Counted from the first letter of the stretch, positions 1-11,947 are shown. The stretch is 64,000 bases of DNA from Eretmocerus hayati (GCA_029851415.1 CM056742.1:81148748-81212747); one strand, 5' to 3'. Program-made: numbers and translations. The notes: generated from the letters alone by a model not told the origin.

Positions 1-12
1 CTGTTGATTTCT

Positions 13-575
13 TGGGTGAAAATGGTTATGCCACTATGAGTTTTGTGATGGAGATTAGCTCATCGTATTCACTGTAAATCAGTAAAAGCTATCTTTGAGA
101 CTATATATTCTGAGGCTCACTTTCTGAGCTTCATCACAAAACTCATAGCAGCATTCAAGTCTTCACCCAAAAACTCACTGCTTGAAGAATAATATCCATC
201 ATCAGGGCCATTGACGTGGACATAAAAAACACTGCTGACTTTGTCGATCAAGAAGCCCATTATAAGTTGTATGTCCATAGCAGTGGCTGAGGTGGTGCTG
301 ATGATGATTATGATTCTTCAACTGGTAAATTCTTGTGTGAAAATGGTCATGCTACTATGAGTTTTGTGATGAAGATTATATTTTGGTATTCACTGTGAAT
401 TAGTAAAAGCTATCTCTGAGACTATATTTTTTGAGGCTCACTTTCTGCTCTTCATCACAAAACTCATAGAGGCATTAAATTCTTCACCCAAAAGCTCACT
501 ACTTGAAGAATTATATTCATCATCAGTTCACCAATGTGGACATATAAAACATTGCTCACTTTGTCGCACCTGTTC
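13..575. repeat. Tandem pair of ~318-bp hairpin-bearing repeats
   Basis: Two diverged direct copies start near 13 and 331 and run to about 230 and 575. Each holds an internal inverted repeat: a left arm containing ctatgagttttgtgatg (34-50 and 355-371) is matched by its reverse complement catcacaaaactcatag (131-147 and 451-467), about 80 bp apart. The pairing extends outward through the gggtgaa/ttcaccc segments. No protein is evident. It may be a short fold-back element that was tandemly duplicated. Confidence 0.6.
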
Positions 576-2469
576 ATGTAATTTGGCTTACATCTGCCTT
601 GGTTTCATTTGCTGAGGCTGATAAGCACCCTACAGGGGCACCCACTATTCTTCTCACCTCCCACACCCTTTGCATCATTTTCTTTGATCCTGCTGCGTTC
701 TAGAAGCTAGCCGTTATTATTTCCCAAATACTCTATAGTATTGCACAGGAAAATATCAGAATCACCATGAATAAAATAGTGTCTTTCCACAATTTTTTTC
801 ATATATGAGGAAACCAGATCTTAGCTCACGCATAGGAACGCGCAAATATTTAGAATTGAATTTTATGCCATTCACCAAGATTATATTGTTATTTTAGAGA
901 CAAAATCATCATTTATTATTTTGGATTGAGGTCTCATTTTTTGGAGAAAGTATTGTGCAGTTATTTGAATCCTTATTCTGTTTTGTTAAGTAGTAACTTC
1001 ATTCTTTCACAAGCTACGATTGGAGGGCTCTCATAAAGGACGTCAGGGTTCAGAGGGGGAAGGGTTGTCGAACATGTGACTCTTCGTGGCTGCTGGGAAG
1101 GGGGGGGGGGACGATTCCAAGAACAATCGGACGTCCTCTTACTTGGAATCTGAAATGAGATATTTCATGAATCGCTGGACCCATTGATAAAATGCTTCAG
1201 GTTTCAAAAGCATTTCATGAATCTGCGAATGTTCACGTGCGAAACTCTGGTACGAGAAATATAATAGTGATCCCATTTCTCATCAATCTACAGCATAATC
1301 TCTGTGTCAGGAATCTCGAATTTCGAAACAGTTATCAGGTTCACGGCTCGATTCGAAAAAGATAGACACTATCATGCAAATACTCTTGTTGGTTTGGCCA
1401 ATGTTATCGTTCTTGATCGCATTCGATTTCTTTTTGGTGATTTCCCAACCTGTTTTCTGGAGTTGCAAATCTTCGATTTGCAGCGATTTTATGAGCAGAA
1501 TACGGAGATCGTTCGCGAAAATAGAGCCCAAGATTGGTTTCTCCCCAACATGCCCCAGTATGGTTATTTCGAAAAGGTGTCCAGTATTACATGTTTTACT
1601 TCTCAGTACGTGTTCATCGCGTAAAACTGGGCTGGATACAAGGATTCTGTCCGCTTAGAGACTTATTTAGATTGCACCGAGATATAAACATACTCATGCA
1701 CTTGACCGTAATTTTATAACGTTTTTTTTGTAAAATCAAGACGGCTCCAGTTGATTAAAATCAGACACACACCAGCGCATTTTTGAAGGTCTTTCAACAA
1801 GCTCAAAAATTAGTTGGGGTTTCATTGAAAAATGTCCAGGGAGACGAATGTTGTTGAAAAAATGGCTGAACAGGGGCAAGTTGGGTACACTTTCCCTCGA
1901 ACTCGTAACATAATCACTTTTTGGGAAAATTGTGATAGCTCGGCTCGGTAAGGTCGAAATTGAACTCACGTCAGCTAATTTTGAAGCTCTTGAAACAAGC
2001 TTTAGAATGAGCAAAAGTTCACCCAGGAGCAATCCGAAGTAATAAAACACTTTTCTATCACAAAACCATGGACCGTCTCACCTGATTGATTAGATTAAAA
2101 AACGTACAATCGCTTCAGATTGCTCTTGAGCCTGCATTCAAAAGTATTCAAGTAAATCAGAATTATTGGCAAAATGGTTTCAAAAGGGCATGTAGGGTAC
2201 ACCCACCCTGAAAAGTGTTGGAGAATTGGTATGTCTTTTATAAGGGGTTGAATTCGCAAAACGTGACGACGTATGACAAGGGGAGGGTGGGATCCGAATT
2301 CTTGGCAAACACGCGGACGTTCTTCATGCAAGTCCCCTTCAGAGAGCATCAGAACCTAAAAAACCAGCAAACCAATAACATTTGATGCAGCAGAGGAGAA
2401 ATATTCGTTCGTAACAAAGTAATTGTCCCTCTCTTAGTCGAGTAAGTCAAGCTCCTGAATTCGTTCACT
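576..2469. other. Stretch with no recognised gene
   Basis: Short ORFs of 61-106 codons occur on both strands around 1,304-2,600. They overlap one another, lack recognisable motifs and show no splice-site support. A G-rich run of about 10 bases lies near 1,099-1,109. The segments near 1,780-1,910 and 2,120-2,230 look like weakly related sequences, each with a region resembling gttgggtacac/tagggtacac. I see nothing I can call a gene here. Confidence 0.5.
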
Positions 2470-3423
2470 AACCGGCTAAACTTTTTCAAACCCTCCAGTT
2501 TTGGGCTCAAATGATAGGTGGCACATCCAATAATCAATATTAATAAGAAATATTGTTCAAAAATTGGGTCAAGGCATAAATAAACAATAAAAACATGCAT
2601 TTTTCGGTTCTTTTTTCAGTTTTTCCATTATAAGTCGGAAAATATTGGTTTTTCGAGAAAACTTGTTCAGAAGTAATTTGTAGATCTCTGAACGATCTAC
2701 AAAATTGGTTCACTTCCTTCTTCCCGTAATATGCATCCTTTTGCAGTTATTCTTAATCAAAGTTATAATCGAATTTGTTCAAATAAATTTGCTAAAGTTG
2801 CTTATAACGGGTTCAAATTATTTTCCCTAGGTAATTGAGTCAATTTTGAAAAGAAAAGGTCTCCTGGTATTTTTTCCTGAATTTGATCGTTTTCGAGTAA
2901 TGAGAAAAAGCAGATTTCGCAACTTCCAAGTCAAAGTGCTGTCATGAAAGCACCGTATTGAGGGTTAGAAGTCGCGAAATTTGCTTTTCTCATTACTCGA
3001 AAAATATCAAACTTAGGAAAAAATACCAAGAGACCTTTTCTTTTCGAAATTGACTCAATTACCTAGGAAAAATAATTTGTACCCGTTATAAACAATTTTG
3101 GCAAATTTACTTGAACGAATTCGACTATAACTTGAATCAAGAATAACTCAAAAAATACGCATTTTACGGGAAAAAGTGTGGGAACAAATCTTGTAGACCG
3201 TTGGAAGATTTACAAATTACTTCTGAACAAGTTTTCTCGAAAAACCAATATTTTTCGACTTATAATAGAAAAACCGAAAAAAGGACGGGAGAATGCATGT
3301 TTTTATTGTTTATTCATGCCTTGCCTCAATTTTCGAACCATAATTCTTATCAATATTGATTATTGGATGTGCCACCTATCGTTTGAGCCCAAATTTGGAG
3401 GGTTTGGAAGAGTTTAGCCGGTT
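2470..3423. mobile_element. 954-bp fold-back (long inverted repeat) element
   Basis: The left end reads aaccggctaaac and the right end gtttagccggtt. The arms (about 2,470-2,935 and 2,965-3,423) match as reverse complements almost to the centre; for example aggtggcacatccaataatc (2,517-2,536) mirrors gattattggatgtgccacct (3,358-3,377), and the central arms both contain an attactcga segment. About 30 bp separates the arms. No clear target-site duplication is visible and no transposase is encoded. It is probably a non-autonomous fold-back transposon; the superfamily is not assigned. Confidence 0.75.
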
Positions 3424-3736
3424 GCTCCTAAAAGGAAGCCTCTTTTCGGGGCTTACTTACTTGACTATATCTCTCATGATTATTTGTTTTGGGCAAAGGT
3501 TATAATTATTATTACACCTCGTCTCAGTTGGACTGAGCGTATGAGCTTGTCTCTAGGAAACAGTGAGTCGCAGCACGTGATATTTAGTAATAACCTATGG
3601 TAAATGACTATCTTCATCTATCATTGTCTTTTCCAGATAACCAATTAAAAAATGTGCGAAAAGAGTTGAGGCCGTCATGTCTTTGGCTCTGAACAGCGAC
3701 CATCCCTCCTAAACATTTCTATATTCGCTTTCCAAG
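3424..3736. promoter_or_regulatory. Upstream region of the zinc-finger gene
   Basis: About 310 bp lie between the fold-back element and the first ATG of the zinc-finger gene. I see no clear TATA box or other named element. Any promoter and 5' UTR of the downstream gene should lie here. Confidence 0.25.
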
Positions 3737-6529
3737 ATGCACAAGTGCTCCTTTTGTACCAGTGAATTCAATCACATACACGAATATAACAAACACCAAC
3801 ATTCACATAAACATAGAACCGAAGTCAAAATTCCGTGTATGTATGATCAATGCAATGTAGAGAGTTGCAGCACGGCAAGTTTTAGTAAGCATATTTCGCA
3901 AGGTCATCGTGACTCGAAAGATGGCAACTTTTTTTGTAAATTAGCTGAATGCAGTTTTCCAACGCATCAAATGAGAGATATGAAGAGTCATTATCACGAA
4001 CACGCAAAAAATTCCGAATCTGAGGGTTCAATAGTGTGTCCTCATTGTTTGCCCACAAATACTGTTTTTACAAGCGAAAGTCACTATAGGGTCCATCTCT
4101 CGAGAAATCATCGGTATGTATTGAACTCGGGTTTAGATGGAGCAAATATTGAAGTAGATGCTTCTTTAGTTAACGACGCAGCAAATGTAATAATCAACGA
4201 TCAGGTGATTTCTCATGAGCCGATGAATGTTGGTGATGCAGAATGTACTGTTGGTCCGAATCTACTCGCACCATCTGACGTTCCGATCGCACGGAGCTTG
4301 AGTGATTTAGGTATTCCGATATCTATCTCCGTAAATAATTCACATCAATTGGGAGAACATAGCCTCTTCGTGCGAAGCATTCATAAAGAAGAATTCGTTC
4401 CATCAACACGAGTTGACGAATGTTTCGAACCTGATATCATCTTAGCTAGGTTGCTTTTGAATTTATCGGCTCAGTATTTCCTCCCTGAAACGGCACAACA
4501 AAATATTGTAGAAAAAACCTTTGCTGGTTTTCAATTGTGTCGAAATAAATTTGAAGGTGCTCTGTCATCTTTGGATGTCCCTGAACGTTTGAAGACGACT
4601 GTAGAAGAAGTTTTCGAAGAGAGTTTCCAACAATTTGTTGGGAGTTTGCACAATAAATATGGGTCATTGCGCAACACACATAATCGGTCAAAGTTTTACA
4701 AAGCTAATCTCAATTTAGTTCAGCCAATTCAAACTCCGATTCTTGACGATGACGGTCTTGAGACTGGTGATTACGTTGCTTACGTACCAATCCATGATAC
4801 GTCAGAAGTCATGTTGCAAGATGAAAATGTCAGGCATTTTGTTGAAGAACCCGATCCTCCTAATGCAGATGATACTTTTTTCGATATCACTGATGGGAAA
4901 GCAGTAAAGAGTAATAATCCTTTTGTCTAAGCAAGGCGTTATGAAGTTTGTACTTTTTCAGGATGCTTATGGCATATGTCGCCCTCCTGGTCCTCCACAG
5001 ACGAAATTCAAAATGATTGGAGTGTACTTGATGCTTATGAATTCGCCCCCTCACTTACGTTCGAAAACTGATAATATCAAACTTGCAATGGTTTGCAAGG
5101 AGCAAGATGTAAAAAAATATGGCTGGTCTAAAATTCTGAGAGTGTTGGTGAGAGACTTTAAAATTTTTGAGACTACGGGCATCAATATAACTATCAACGG
5201 CATGAATCGTAATTACAAAGGGGGTGTCGCAGCATCAAGAAATGATACACTTGGCGCTCATGGAATCGAAGTGTACTAACTTCAGTACGGCTCAGTTCTT
5301 CTGCCGATTTTGCGAAATCTCTTTGGATGATTTCCGAGCAAATCCTTTGATTAGAAAAGCTCTTCGGACTCACGAAAGCTATGAGAGATGCGCGATGGAA
5401 GCTGAGAGAACTGGGAATACGGTTATGGGTGTCATTTCACGATCTGCTTTGAATGAGTTGAATCATTTCAAAGTCATTCCTGGTTTACCATCGTGCATTG
5501 ATCATGACCTGTACGAAGGCATTATTCCTAAAGATTCATTCCTAGCGTTGAAGTTTTTAATCACTAAGAAGATGTGGATAAAAGTCGACATTTTGAACTA
5601 TAGATTGAACAGCACTAGGCTGTTGAATGAGCCAAAAATATTCATCCCTTTGATAAAATTTGAAGATAAGAAAAAATTAACAGGCACCTCAAGTCAAATT
5701 CGAAGACTGTTGACGATTTTGCCTGCTGCAATGGCAGAGCGTAAAAGACCCAAATGAACCTGTGTGGCTAATGATTTTAGAGATGAGACAAGTGAGCTGT
5801 TATTCAAATGCTCCAGCTCTATCCGGTGAACAGTTATTAGACTTCCGGGGTCACATTGATTCTTACTTGGAAATGAGAACAATGCTCTTCCCACGAGTTC
5901 CTTTGATCCGCAAGCATGAATTCATCAAACATTATATCGATCAGATTCCTGTATTTGGTCCTCTAAGACACGTAGCTACTCGAGTTTTTGAGAGGAAACA
6001 CAAGTATTTCAAAAGATGTGTAGCAGCCCTTCAAAATTTCAAAAATGTTTCAATGACTTTGGCCAATAGGCATGAGCTTTATCAAGCTTCACTGTCAAAT
6101 CAATACGTTTCCTTAGCAGAGTCCGAACATTGATTGATTATTCTCTAGAGGACTACAGGGATGACATCAAAAATGTTGATAAGCGATTTCTCAGAACGTG
6201 ATGGCGTATCGCTAAAATTCGTTTGTGAAGAAGTCACGTTCAGGGGCATTCTATATCGAACGGGTATGTCGGTAGTGATTGGAACAAATAACTCTGGAGA
6301 TTTTGCTAAATGTAAAATTGAGTTGATTTGTGTTCAACAGGAGCTACTCAAATATCTATTTCATCGGCCCGATTACGGGGTCTATGATTTGGCTGAATCA
6401 AATTCTAGTGTACTAGGTCTCTTCCCTTATTCGTATTTGCTTCCTCCTGAACCTCTACTCGGAGGAACCATCAAATCCAGATCCGTGTTTTTTATCAAAT
6501 ACGTTCCATTCAAGAAACTATTACGTTGA
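3737..6529 (+). pseudogene. C2H2 zinc-finger, transposase-like protein (decayed)
   Basis: Exon 1 starts at the ATG at 3,737 and encodes four C2H2-like fingers in its first ~135 residues (the first is C4-x2-C7-x12-H20-x3-H24). It ends at 4,903 at a phase-0 intron (4,904-4,961). Downstream come three blocks I recall from a widespread, poorly named metazoan protein family: DAYGICRPPGP, GLPSCIDHDLYEGI, and FGPLRHVATRVFERKHKYFKR (given here in part). A C-terminal beta-rich block follows (6,161-6,529). The frame breaks by +1 near 5,262-5,275 and again near 5,745-5,755, and in-frame stops lie at 6,131 and 6,146. The similarity continues across each break, so this is a recently inactivated copy or a sequence with errors. 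The conserved HDLYEG and ERKH blocks suggest a transposase-like catalytic fold, which is inference. The gene lies upstream of, and in line with, the gene at 7,683-10,186. Confidence 0.65.
4904..4961 (+). other. 58-bp phase-0 intron in the zinc-finger gene
   Basis: The donor is gca|gtaaag and the acceptor is tactttttcag|gatgct. Removing 58 bases joins codon GCA at 4,901 directly to GAT at 4,962 and changes frame exactly as needed to continue the protein (DGKA-DAYG). A stop codon lies inside the unspliced intron. The length is typical of short insect introns. Confidence 0.75.
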
Positions 6530-7682
6530 AAGAGAGTCAAGTTGGAGGGATATAATTGTACACCAGTTTTCTCCATTCTCACGCTGATACCAAACTTCGA
6601 GAGAAACAAATTTTTGCCGTTGAAGTTGCGTGATCTGTTGAAAAATTGAATTTCCTACCTAGGATCATTAGGTTCTTCTGTTCTGCTTATCTTGTAAAAA
6701 ATGTTGCGCTTGCTGAGCAGAAATAAGTTTACAAAAACATGCCATTGCCAGGAAGCAACGTAATTAAGCGAACTTAAGTTCACGATACCATAGCTTGCAA
6801 GCTCTCATGAAGGACCGCTATCTTCATCGAAAAGTTTCATGAAATTCTATGAATGATACTGATGTTTTGGCGAATTTATCGCGATAAATTGAAAACGATG
6901 CTGCTCATTTGACTTTCGACACACATTATACAAATCATTGGGAATTCAATACAGTCCATTCAACGTACTAGCACCCTTCCTCTACACCTTGAGTCCTCCC
7001 CCAACTGAAATGATGATAGACATGTTCATGAGAAGCATACCTACATTCCACTCAAAGTAAGTAGAGAGTGAAAGAGAGTAGACATTCTTCATCTTTTCCT
7101 GAAACGTAGTTCGAGTTTTGATTAGAATTACTCTTACCCGAGTCAGATACTTTCAACAAGGTTACACTTCGATACTCTAATTTTTCATTCGCAACTCAAC
7201 AAGTCTGACCCATATTAAATACTATTACAAATCAGTCAGCCGATGGGTTTCTGAATTGATGAAATTTCAATTCCAATATCCGATGCGACAATCAAAATCT
7301 AATCGGCAGACTGGTATGGAGCGCCTCAAATTTTTTGAAGGGAATCCAAATCCCTGAATTTGTGTCCATACGGGTTTCCCCACTGTCTATTGTTACAATG
7401 TGTATTAAGTCTGTGACAATACGATTGGATTATACTATCGATGGGCGTGAAACCAAGTTCATGTTGAAAATAATTTATTGCCCGGCAGCATGACAATAGA
7501 ATGCTAATACAATCATTGAATAGTGGGGATACTTCCTTATTTTTTTTCCTTTACCTTTTTTTTCTTTTTTCGAACAAAACTTTTCGGTCATGCGCAAGTG
7601 TTATTTATGATAGCTATAGATTCGCGTTTGAGCACACATGATCAAGCCTATTTTTACAGTAATTGTTTGTTAATCTCAACAG
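6530..7682. other. Intergenic region between the two decayed genes
   Basis: No coding motif is recognisable. A T-rich tract lies near 7,539-7,570. An acceptor-like sequence (gttaatctcaacag) sits immediately before the ATG at 7,683 and may mark splicing of a 5' UTR exon onto the downstream gene. Nothing else is supported. Confidence 0.4.
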
Positions 7683-9547
7683 ATGCCAGCTCTCAAAGTA
7701 TGGAACTCGAGCAAAACTAAAACCTTTGTATACCCTACAAAGCTGAGTCAGAATTGACTGTAGAATTCGCGATGGACGCAGCTAGTGATAAACATCAGTT
7801 TGATGGACACTCATTAGTTTTGCTGGACGGAACAATCATTGATGACGACGAATGCCTCATATCATTCAAAGATGAGGTGCTGCTCTTGCTGACTGAAGAT
7901 GAAATGAGATTAAACGACGATTCTGGCTACGAGACGACCTCAAGTCCATCCTCCGAGTTTCGAAAACCTACTGATTCTAGAAGGAGCTGCAACGAGGAAC
8001 AAGGTTTTGACGAAAACGTTACTCGAAGACCTTTCACAAATTTACCAGTGAACAATCTCACTCCGTCTGGTAAATGTAGTCCTTCCTGACCGGCGGCGTC
8101 TCCCAAACATTTGGAGCAAACCGAAAAGCGTAATTCCTTGCCAAGTTCTGAACGTAAGTTTGAAATTTCATGTACCCTCTCTGATGACCCCACATATTAA
8201 TCCATTAATGCCCAAAATGACACAACCTATAGATCTCGTGGTTCAGGACCCAATCACACTTTTTTTGATCTCCCAGAGCCATTACTATCGATTACACCGG
8301 TCAAAATGGTCTTTGAAAACGATGTTGGATCAGAAAAATCTTCGTTTGTACAAATTGATTGTAGCTCTCCAGGATCACCTCACAAGGATTTTTTTCACCA
8401 CATAATCAGGAAGTAAAGACACCGAAGACAATTCACACCGAATACATGAACCGCGATTATTTTCTGGAGGCTATTTATTACTCAAAACCGAGTCTCAAGA
8501 GGATTACATAGATGTGTCATTCCAAGCGTTGATGGATTTATGTGGTTCAAACTCAACTAATTTTATATAATCTATGCAGAGAACACCAGACTCATGAAAG
8601 CAAAACAAACCAAATCTCGGGTTGCTCAGAATGATGACAATAGCGGACCCTCGCAAGATGCAAACTCCACCAATCGGCCGAACAATAGCCCTCCTAAGAC
8701 CTTCAAGAACTTCAAAGTACCATTCGACAAACTTCGTAGTGATGTCGAGTTTGAGATGAATGGGTATGAGAGTAAATCTATTGAAATGCAAGCAGAATCA
8801 AAAAAACGGGTCAGGACAGCTGTTTCGCAGAGAGTTATCGGAGAAATGAGGATGATAGGACACAATGCCAAAAAAAGGCATTTTGAAAGAGTTGCTATAG
8901 CTCTCAGAGACAAGTAGCCTACAGTCTTCCAAGATGAAACCGAAGACGGGGTAAGAGAGGATGAAGGAGTTGACACTTTTATTACAACTTTGAGAAATCG
9001 GAATGATTATTGCAATCGTCTTGAACGAGCAGAAAATGGAACCAAAGGGCGAATAGCAATTAACAAGGCAAGAATTGCGATGATTTTGCAAGCCGGTTGC
9101 CCTAATTGGCAACCGTTAAATGAGTTGACAGAAGAAGAAGTCGAGACGGCAAGGACTTATCTGATGGGCTACAAACATTTCAATCTGGATGATATCCAGA
9201 TCGCCAGAACAGTGAACGAAGTATTTGTGAGAAGTTTTCGGGCTCAGAGACAGTATTCAAACAATTTAAGTAGCCCGCCTACCGTTCGAGATATTATTCA
9301 AGAATGGCCATGTATTTTGAAGAGCGTATATCTTTGCCAACACTATTTTTTACTGACAAATGTCCTATCAGATACAATTTCTCAGAATTTCATTAACAGA
9401 CGAATTGAAATCTTTATCTATGCTCACCAGAACTCTGTGATCGAACTGGATGCAGTCAAAAGTTCTGACGACCGCGATTATCTGGCATTAAGCCTCGTGT
9501 TGAAAAAGTTCAAGGAACCAATGGATCGAGTCTTCCACCCTCTTGCA

Positions 9548-9699
9548 GTGAGTATTTTCTAGCCCCTAGTTCATCTTAACATTTGGCAAATAATGACGAA
9601 ACGAGGTTAACCTTCAATAATAATGAAAAAAAAGGTTAACCTTGGAAGTCATGTTACTGAGTTGCTAGATATATGAAGTTTTCAATTACATTTTTTCAG
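9548..9699 (+). other. Intron 1 of the downstream exon set
   Basis: The donor is gca|gtgagt and the acceptor is attttttcag|ctt. Phase 0. Splicing replaces the short read-through VSIF-stop with LNISIQEEWPFNYPS, which is a much more protein-like continuation. Confidence 0.7.
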
Positions 9700-9760
9700 C
9701 TTAACATCAGTATTCAGGAGGAATGGCCATTCAACTATCCTTCCGTGAGAGTCACTAAAG

Positions 9761-9827
9761 GTTCGTCAGACTCACTTAGATTGTAGAAATTTTTTAAAAA
9801 TTCTCTAGAGAATCTGTTATTTTACAG
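9761..9827 (+). other. 67-bp intron 2 of the downstream exon set
   Basis: The donor is aaag|gttcgt and the acceptor is ttattttacag|atg. Splicing joins G at 9,760 to AT at 9,828, making an Asp codon, and stays in frame through to the TGA at 10,184-10,186. The conserved frame on both sides supports it. Confidence 0.7.
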
Positions 9828-10311
9828 ATGTTATCACCAATGCAGGAAGTGAAGAAGAGCCCCAAAATAAAAAAAAAACGAAATACTCTCTAATCATTGA
9901 CAAGAAGAAAATTCTCTCGACCTTCTACCTTGAAGAAATTTTGGCAGGATTGCTGTGCTCTTATTTTGTACTGAATAGAACATACCCAGCAGCATGCTCA
10001 GCTACTTTCGAGTTTCTACAAATGTACTTTGCAAATGTTTTTTCCTCTCAAGAGTGTAGGAGTAAGCTAGCAAAGCAGAAATTGAAGGCCAGTACTTTTA
10101 ACAATGCCTTGAAGAAGATGAACGTTGGAACATACCTCAGCAAAGAAGAAATTGCTACACTTAATTCAGATTTGATGAATCGCTGAATTAGCTAGATTTG
10201 CTCTTACTGATTGCAGTAATACTGTTATTTCGAATCTTGTTTTGCATAAAGGACGAAGAAGGTCTGCCAAAGATATACATGTAATTATATATTAGAAACT
10301 CGAAGAAACGT

Positions 10312-10510
10312 CCGGAGTCACTAGATTTTCTCCCATCCCTATACCTTTCGAGAATCTGTGAGAGCGTCGCGCGCGTGTGTGAGTGTGTGTTTTTTTCGTG
10401 TTTGTGTTTTTCACCTCGATTTTCATTATTAGAGGCAGCCCAGGACACTCTTACAGCGCTCGAATGACATTGTCATTGCGATCTAACTACGTGCAGTCAC
10501 CGGCTCTTAA
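10312..10510 (+). repeat. Isolated fragment related to array C
   Basis: The segment runs from gtcactagattttct through a GT-rich stretch and attattagaggcagc to tgcagtcaccggctc. It parallels array C units, for example 50,444-50,640, with the same order of submodules. It lies about 39 kb from array C and directly downstream of the CIDE-N-like gene, so the repeat family also occurs as dispersed copies. Confidence 0.65.
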
Positions 10511-11007
10511 GAAAACGTCATAGGTGATTTGTGAGTTGTGTGAGTATATATATGTACTGTGATGGTGAGTATGTGTTCATTTGTATTATCGAATGACGGT
10601 TTCATGGTTGTGTCGATGTGTATAGATGTTGTGATTTTGGTGTATGTGTTGAGAAATTTTTAGTGTTTGATGTGTGCGATGCTCTTTGATGATTTGTTGT
10701 TTGTATTTTTATGTGATTTTTTTGTATACGATGAGTGATATTATATTCATGTAATATTAGAAATTTTTTCTGTTATTTATCAATAAAAGAAGATATTGTG
10801 AATTATATACATGAAATATGATAGTAAAATATTGTATATTTTTGTCGTAGTTCGTCTGTTATGTCATGATTTTATATCATTTAGTCATGGTAATTTTTTG
10901 ATTTTAATTATCATTGAATTGTAATATTTTTTCTTCTAAGCATTGAGATTTGGATGCAGTTCTATTTATACATGAAATAAAAAATGATTTTATATTGGAA
11001 AGAATCT

Positions 11008-11236
11008 GTCATGTCTTTCTGTGCGTTATCTTTGTGCGCTTCAGGCTCTATTACGTATGTATACAAAATCTTCGATAATGTATGGTTACGCTAGAGTATC
11101 CGCTAACACAAAGATATGTCCGTCGTCTGATTTTACACCAATGAATTGCCGCCCAATATGTCTAACTCCGTTTCAAGATCGAAATTAATGACGATTTGTC
11201 CCTTATATTAGACATAAGTTTGGCAATTCATTTGAA
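11008..11236. other. Conserved 229-bp core, copy 1, with dyad symmetry
   Basis: The three cores (here, 11,719-11,947 and 12,430-12,658) differ at only a handful of positions by eye, while flanking sequence varies more. Inside lies an interrupted inverted repeat: aatgaattgcc (11,140-11,150) pairs with ggcaattcatt (11,222-11,232), and tatgtctaa pairs with ttagacata between them. This would form a two-part stem around a ~45-nt loop. No ORF or known RNA family is recognised. Confidence 0.6.
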
Positions 11237-11718
11237 TGAATGATATTATGTAAATTTTGAATAACTATCAGATTTGATTTGAATGATTTGAGTTAAATGA
11301 TTGGGATAAATGATTCTTTATGACTATTGGAGAATTATCAAGCAGATAATTGGAATTGTGTTGATGAGTGTGTTTGTTGTAATATTGAGCATGTTTGTTT
11401 GATGATTATTTGTTGGTTTTTCTTTGTCATTTTTTTGTATACGTTGAGTCATATTATATTTATGTAATGGAAAATTTACTCTGTTATTTACCAATAGGAA
11501 GAAACATTGTGAATTATATATATAAACTATGATAGTTGCATATTATATATTTTTGTCCAAGTTCGTCTGTTATGTCTTAATATTATATCATCTACTTATA
11601 TTAATTTTTCTGATTTCAATTATTTTTGAATTGGAATATTTGTCTTCTGAGCATTGAGATTTGGATGAAGTTCTATTTATACATGAAATGAAAAATGATT
11701 TTATATTGAAGGAGATCT

Positions 11719-11947
11719 GTCATGTCTTTCTGTGCGTTATCTTTGTGTGCTTCAGGCTCTATTACGTATGTATACAAAATCTTCGATGATGTATGGTTAC
11801 GCTAGAGTATCCGCTAACACAAAGATATGTCCGTCGTCTGATTTTACACCAATGAATTGCCGCCCAATATGTCTAACTCCGTTTCAAGATCGAAATTAAT
11901 GACGATTTGTCCCTTATATTAGACATAAGTTTGGCAATTCATTTGAA
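11719..11947. other. Conserved 229-bp core, copy 2
   Basis: It is nearly identical to copy 1, with two differences noted by eye (tttgtgtgctt for tttgtgcgctt, and tcgatgatg for tcgataatg). The dyad arms are unchanged. Confidence 0.6.

Larger units (their letters stand above)
7683..10186 (+). pseudogene. CIDE-N/ubiquitin-like domain protein, multi-exon, decayed
   Basis: The ATG at 7,683 opens with MPALKVWNSSKTKTF. After a one-base frame break near 7,737-7,750 it continues to VLLDGTIIDDDECLISF, which matches the pattern of CIDE-N-type ubiquitin-like domains. A middle exon (8,580-9,547) carries FKNFKVPFDKLRSDVEF and then LRDK-stop-PTVFQD. The TAG at 8,915 replaces what I recall as a conserved Tyr (YP) in this family, consistent with a single TAC/TAT to TAG change. 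Two further exons follow (9,700-9,760 and 9,828-10,186), spliced in frame and ending LNSDLMNR-stop. In the same frame as 7,742-8,089 there are also stops at 8,087 and 8,198. The family is one I recall as uncharacterised proteins of fish, cnidarians and insects; its function is unknown to me. Several intact introns and a largely preserved frame argue against a processed pseudogene. Confidence 0.6.

Noticed and set aside
1304..2600. Overlapping short ORFs on both strands as small genes
   Set aside because: No motif, no splice support, and mutually overlapping frames; compatible with chance in this composition.
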